From Psoroptes ovis (Eukaryota > Arthropoda > Arachnida > Sarcoptiformes > Psoroptidae), in assembly GCA_002943765.1 (NCBI GenBank), contig PQWQ01000006.1:124001-188000 (forward strand): a stretch of 64,000 bases of DNA, given 5' to 3'. The translations under genes were made by a program, and so were the position numbers. Each line of letters starts with the position of its first letter. The first letter of the stretch is position 1. The notes beneath the pieces were generated by a model. The model worked only from the letters and a program-made list of their open reading frames with translations. It did no database searches and was not told the origin of the DNA. Shown in pieces: positions 62,401 to 64,000 of this stretch.

Positions 62401-64000
62401 ATAATTTTGATTGAATGAATTAAAGATAATGATTACAATGATAATAAATGATAAATAATGATGATAATTTCATGTTTACATCTTCAATTTTTGAAAAGAA
62501 ATTTTACAATTGAAATTTCTTCCTCTCAATTTCAAATCTTTTTAACAACAAACAGAGACAATAACCTGTCAAGGCATTGCCATGGAATAGAATTAGAGCA
62601 ATGACTAATTGATATTATGATTGAATACACGAAAGTTAACCTTTTTTAAAAGGTCCAAATCGTTTCTGTTTTCTGTAATTCAAAGGTGCAAAATTCGAAG
62701 AAAATATGAATTTTCTTAGAATTTGGCTACCGTTATAGCATTTTGAGCCAATTTTTGTTCAAAATAATTACTCAAAAATGAATTTCGCTAATTTTACAAA
62801 GGAAAACACACACAGTAATTAAATCACAATTAACATGGTCAAAGTCAGTAAAAAAATTCATCATGAACAAAATGAAAACAATCCATTTAAGTCAAATTAA
62901 TTGTTTGTTTCAAAATTAAGGAAAAAGTCTTATTTATGAAATACATAAAAGAAAAATGAATGATAATTATGACGAATTATGTTGATTAATATAAATAATT
63001 ATTATTAATTATTATCAATAATTTTTTTCAAAAATATCTTTTCAAAAATCAATTTATCATAATTGTAAATTGATTACTTGGAAACTTGATGATTATTATT
63101 ATTTTCTATGCGAAAAAATTCCCGATAATACGAATGAATCAAACAACAATCGATCGATTAAATTCAAGATTCAAGTCAAATGTCAATAATAATTAATCAA
63201 AAAGTTAAAAGAAACTTTGACTTCTGAAAAACAAAATTTGATCAAAATGAAAAATCACGAACAATCTAAATAAAGACCGGGTTTACCGTTTAGTTCAGCT
63301 TTGTTAATTTAAAAGTGATAATTTTCCAGAAACATTGAAAAAATGTCAATGATGAATTGGAAAAATTTTAATTGTTTTTGAATGGAAATTATCTTTTTGT
63401 TTTTTCGTTTCAATGCAAGTAGCCGATTTTCAAAAATTCAAAATCAATTTGTTTCTTTCGTTTTTTTGCTTATTTTGGTTTAATTTTAATACAAAAAACA
63501 AAACGAAAAGCAATTCAAAGCAAATCGAATCAAAAATTCAATCAAATGGACTACCTGAGGTGAATAAATTGAATACAAGCAACCACGAGTCAATCGACAA
63601 AAAAGTAATCAAAGATAATAATGAAATAAATAAAGCAACAAGGGCCCTGTAGATAATAATAAATTTTCATCATTCAAATTTAATTTTTGTCAAATTAATT
63701 TTCTGTGTATCTTTGTAATGTTATTCTAATGAATTTTGAAATTAAAAATTATCAAAAAAAATTGAAATTAATTGAAATTGATTCGTAGAATCATTTGTTT
63801 TACATCGATTCGTACGAACTTTTAAAATTTCAAATTTCGTTTGAATTTTTACATAAGTCACCAGCAAAAAACGAGAAAATAAAGAATTAAAATAATTCTG
63901 AATCGTAATTCAAACAATGATAATAATAATAATGGTCACGAGTAAAGTGAGTGAATGTGGATAATTTCAAAGAAAAAGATTCAAATATAATATTGAAATA
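59446..64000. other. AT-rich region to the right edge, no gene seen
   Basis: No frame resembles a known protein. Short forward ORFs at 59866-60057, 60546-60800, 61389-61604 and 63413-63652 lack domains, plausible splice context or codon signal. An (A)n tract lies at 60239-60257. Confidence 0.4.

Noticed and set aside
1..64000. tRNA, rRNA, CRISPR or bacterial operon features
   Set aside because: No internal tRNA promoter boxes with cloverleaf pairing and no rRNA-like or CRISPR-like regular arrays were seen. The only regular array is the 38-bp satellite without spacers of changing sequence.

Overview
The window looks like nuclear DNA of an arthropod, most likely an acariform mite of the house-dust/scab-mite type. 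This is an inference from the strong A+T richness, the compact genes with introns of about 50-250 bp, the AATAAA signals close behind stop codons, the protein families present, and a satellite containing the arthropod telomere motif TTAGG. No sequence search was possible. All exon models were assembled by reading splice sites and checking that codon phases close.

Layout. 1-4400 is repeat-rich. It holds a 707-bp non-autonomous hAT-type transposon (541-1247) with 16-bp terminal inverted repeats, an 8-bp target duplication and an internal 38-bp telomere-like satellite. It also holds a small reverse-strand ORF (2494-2904) and a broken LINE reverse transcriptase (about 3570-4326) split by an insertion that looks like a solo LTR (3667-4002). 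4456-12754 is a reverse-strand gene block: mesh (4 exons, 1166 aa), a small PPPY-motif membrane protein (8405-8671) and intronless METAP2 (11312-12754). On the forward strand lies BCAT, a mitochondrial branched-chain aminotransferase (14240-15805, 3 exons). It converges tail-to-tail on a 10-exon Ig-superfamily gene of the DIP/lachesin (IgLON-like) family (15876-26377, reverse, 600 aa) that has a 7.7-kb first intron.

26.4-64 kb holds only one confident gene, an achaete-scute/ASCL proneural bHLH factor (41848-43028, 2 exons). It sits in a very large gene-poor territory of low-complexity DNA with scattered less AT-rich islands, E-box motifs, a few weak exon candidates and a lone 12-nt match to a tRNA-Lys primer-binding site. 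Proneural genes in other animals often have large cis-regulatory domains, so the desert is a reasonable place to look for enhancers, but nothing in the sequence proves function.

The genes do not form a pathway. mesh is an epithelial septate-junction protein, METAP2 and BCAT are housekeeping enzymes, and the DIP-like receptor and the ASCL factor belong to neural wiring and neural specification. The most unusual item is the hAT element that carries telomere-motif satellite DNA. Next is the asparagine-rich insertion inside Ig domain 1 of the DIP-like protein.
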